NCBI GenBank assembly: GCA_035286595.1
Contig: DATEDA010000249.1
Location: 1 to 7,078 of the forward strand
Length of the DNA: 7,078 bases
Reading direction: 5' to 3'
Origin: DATEDA01 sp035286595
GTDB taxonomy: Bacteria > Pseudomonadota > Gammaproteobacteria > Burkholderiales > SG8-39
Shown: positions 5,915 through 7,078 of the stretch, in pieces
How positions within the stretch are numbered: the stretch's first letter is position 1
How the letters are laid out: each line of letters starts with the position of its first letter
The notes under the pieces: generated by a model
What the model saw: only the letters and a program-made list of their open reading frames with translations
What the model was told of the DNA's origin: nothing
Database searches by the model: none
Position numbers and translations under genes: made by a program

Positions 5915-6631
5915 TCAAGCGGTCCCGCGAACTTCCTCGACGAGGCGCTCGAGACGGGCGAGGTCGCGGATGACGAGCGCCCCGTCCTCCTTTCCCAGCA
6001 CGCCGGCCTTCGCCAGCGCCGATAGTTCGCGGGTCACCTGCTCCCGATAGGTGCTGACCTGGCTCGCGATATCGGCGTGCTTGGGCGCCGGGTCGATCCG
6101 GGCGGTGTTGCCGCTCACGCCCGCTAGCTGGGCACGGCGCAGCAGGTCCGCGTGGATGCGATTCTGCACGCCGAGCGTGCTGAGGTCGATCACGCGTTCG
6201 GACAGCCGGCGCACGAGGCTCGCGAGTCCCCGCAGCGCCCGTTCCGCCACGTCGGGTTGCTCGCGCAGCAGCCGCCGGAACACCGCCGGCGCCATCGATG
6301 CGACGAGTGAGCTCTCGAGGGCGACGACGTCGGCCGAGCGCGGCTCGCCGTCGATCGCCGCGATGTCGCCGAAGAACTCGCCGGCACCCAGGTCGCGAAA
6401 GGTCACCTGCCGGCCCGCCGCCGAATAGGTCGTCACGCGTGCTCGGCCCGAGACGACCACGTAGACGTCACGGTCCTTCGCGTCGCGCGAGATGATGCGC
6501 TGCCCGGCTGCGAAGTTCCGCCACGCGCATTCGCGCGCGAGCGCCTCCAGGCTGGCCGTGGAGAGCCCCGCGAGCAGGGTGACCTGGCGCAGGCCGAGCG
6601 CGGAGGGTTGGCTATTGCCTTCGGGTGGCAT
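5915..6631 (-). CDS. Crp/Fnr family transcriptional regulator
   Basis: This 238-residue regulator has an N-terminal cyclic-nucleotide-binding domain and a C-terminal winged helix-turn-helix. The beta-roll spans about 14-120, with the phosphate-binding cassette GEFFGDIAAIDGEPRSADVV at 84-103. Arg98-Ser99 match the ligand-contacting Arg-Ser of E. coli CRP, and Asp89 stands where CRP has Glu. A dimer helix follows (about 125-165). The DNA-binding part KHADIASQVSTYREQVTRE at 184-202 is the HTH, with recognition helix around 193-206. There is no FNR-type N-terminal cysteine cluster (only Cys35), so oxygen sensing by an Fe-S cluster is unlikely; cAMP or cGMP binding is plausible. The ATG at 6631 is used because the domain begins just after it, although the frame stays open further upstream across the TPR gene. 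The gaps to the TPR gene (22 bp) and to the SDR gene (17 bp) indicate one operon. Confidence 0.93.
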   Translation of the reverse strand: MPPEGNSQPSALGLRQVTLLAGLSTASLEALARECAWRNFAAGQRIISRDAKDRDVYVVVSGRARVTTYSAAGRQVTFRDLGAGEFFGDIAAIDGEPRSADVVALESSLVASMAPAVFRRLLREQPDVAERALRGLASLVRRLSERVIDLSTLGVQNRIHADLLRRAQLAGVSGNTARIDPAPKHADIASQVSTYREQVTRELSALAKAGVLGKEDGALVIRDLARLERLVEEVRGTA

Positions 6632-6653
6632 CGTCCACGATCCCGTTGTGCCC

Positions 6654-7078
6654 TCAGCCGAGGCTGCCCACCTGCGCCTCGGCCCGCTCCAGCCAGAAGC
6701 GCATGTCGAGGTCGCGGTACATCGTTGTCGCGGCGCTAAGGTGCTCCTGTGCCGACTCGCGCCTGCCCGCTCCTCGGGAGAGCTTGCCCAGGCCGAGGTG
6801 GCAATGCGCGATGAGCGGGCGCATGCCGAGCTCGTCGGCCAGCGCCATGGCCTCGCGGTAGCGGCCCTCGGCGGTCTCGACGTCCGGGGTCTCGCGAGCG
6901 CACGCGATTTCGCCGAGCAGGCGCAGCGCCCACGCCTCCTGGCCGCGCTGACCGTGCTCGCGGGCAGTGGCCAAGGCTCGCTCCGCGAGGCCGAGCGCCG
7001 CCTCGGGCTCGCCTGCAAGCAGACGTGCCTCGCCCAGATGCGCGATCGCGGGCGTGGAGAACATCGTGAGCCCGGTGG
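6654..7078 (-). CDS. Tetratricopeptide repeat protein, C-terminal part (probable class III cyclase-ATPase-TPR protein)
   Basis: The frame is open to the right edge of the window, so only about 140 C-terminal residues are visible and the true start lies outside. Counting from the first Met in view (7064), helical pairs of TPR type run over about 5-38 (AHLGEARLLAGEPEAALGLA), 42-77 (WALRLLGEIA, then AEGRYREAMALADELGM) and 83-118 (AHCHLGLGKLSRGAGRRESA). The end, MYRDLDMRFWLERAEAQV, closely resembles the C-terminal tail of adenylate/guanylate cyclase-AAA ATPase-TPR proteins and of related TPR regulators. The catalytic part, if any, is not in view. The stop is 22 bp before the Crp/Fnr-type gene on the same strand, which suits a cyclase-plus-cyclic-nucleotide-receptor pair. 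The TPR assignment is firm; the cyclase identity is inference. Confidence 0.85.
   Translation of the reverse strand, partial: TGLTMFSTPAIAHLGEARLLAGEPEAALGLAERALATAREHGQRGQEAWALRLLGEIACARETPDVETAEGRYREAMALADELGMRPLIAHCHLGLGKLSRGAGRRESAQEHLSAATTMYRDLDMRFWLERAEAQVGSLG

Noticed and set aside
5898..5918. TTG start for the SDR gene at 5918
   Set aside because: It would overlap the regulator stop codon; the ATG at 5897 has a GGAG site and gives the usual SDR N-terminus.
5184..6050. Open frame on the plus strand opposite the SDR gene
   Set aside because: The translation is Arg/His/Ala-rich without any family motif, and the minus strand encodes a complete SDR.
6632..7018. Upstream extension of the Crp/Fnr-type reading frame to 7018 (367 residues in total)
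   Set aside because: The extra 129 residues are low-complexity Arg/Ser/Ala-rich sequence lying out of frame over the clear TPR coding region; the regulator domain begins naturally at the ATG at 6631.

Overview
The window is ordinary-looking chromosomal DNA from a very GC-rich bacterium (clearly above 65% G+C by eye, with third codon positions mostly G or C). The gene set fits a proteobacterium: a secreted DUF1223 protein, an SQR-like flavoprotein, an MFS carrier, a luciferase-like monooxygenase, an HSDL2-like SDR, and a Crp/Fnr regulator next to a TPR protein typical of class III cyclases. A TAGAAT-type -10 box before a small gene hints at Betaproteobacteria. That placement is an inference. 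I see no phage, IS, plasmid, CRISPR, tRNA or rRNA signal.

Layout. Bases 1-172 hold no convincing gene, only small dyads. A minus-strand pair follows: an SQR/FCSD-like FAD oxidoreductase (1012-2190) upstream of a secreted thioredoxin-fold DUF1223 protein with a CxxC motif (173-949). A 90-bp divergent spacer (2191-2280) carries two dyads of the same form, GCTG-N9-CAGC. On the plus strand come an MFS transporter (2281-3480), a 60-residue two-helix membrane protein (3540-3722) and an LLM-class flavin oxidoreductase (3736-4743). These converge on a small basic 58-residue minus-strand protein (4766-4942) whose start is fixed by an AGGAG site. Its 124-bp upstream spacer holds the most striking non-coding signal in the window, a 33-bp inverted repeat with 13-bp arms at 5022-5054, much more AT-rich than its surroundings. 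The right end is a tight minus-strand run read from the window edge leftward: a TPR protein C-terminus (6654-7078, partial), a Crp/Fnr-type regulator (5915-6631) and an SDR (5067-5897), with gaps of 22 and 17 bp.

How they may work together. The right-hand cluster looks like a signalling operon: the TPR tail resembles the C-terminal part of class III adenylate/guanylate cyclase-ATPase-TPR proteins, and the next gene encodes a cyclic-nucleotide-binding-domain regulator. The left-hand pair joins a flavoprotein that keeps the redox cysteine pair of sulfide-oxidising enzymes to an exported CxxC protein, so a sulfur or thiol redox role is plausible but unproven. The middle plus-strand genes share direction and close spacing but no obvious pathway. 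I found no clear evidence of a wholly new system; the best leads are the 5022-5054 inverted repeat and the small proteins.
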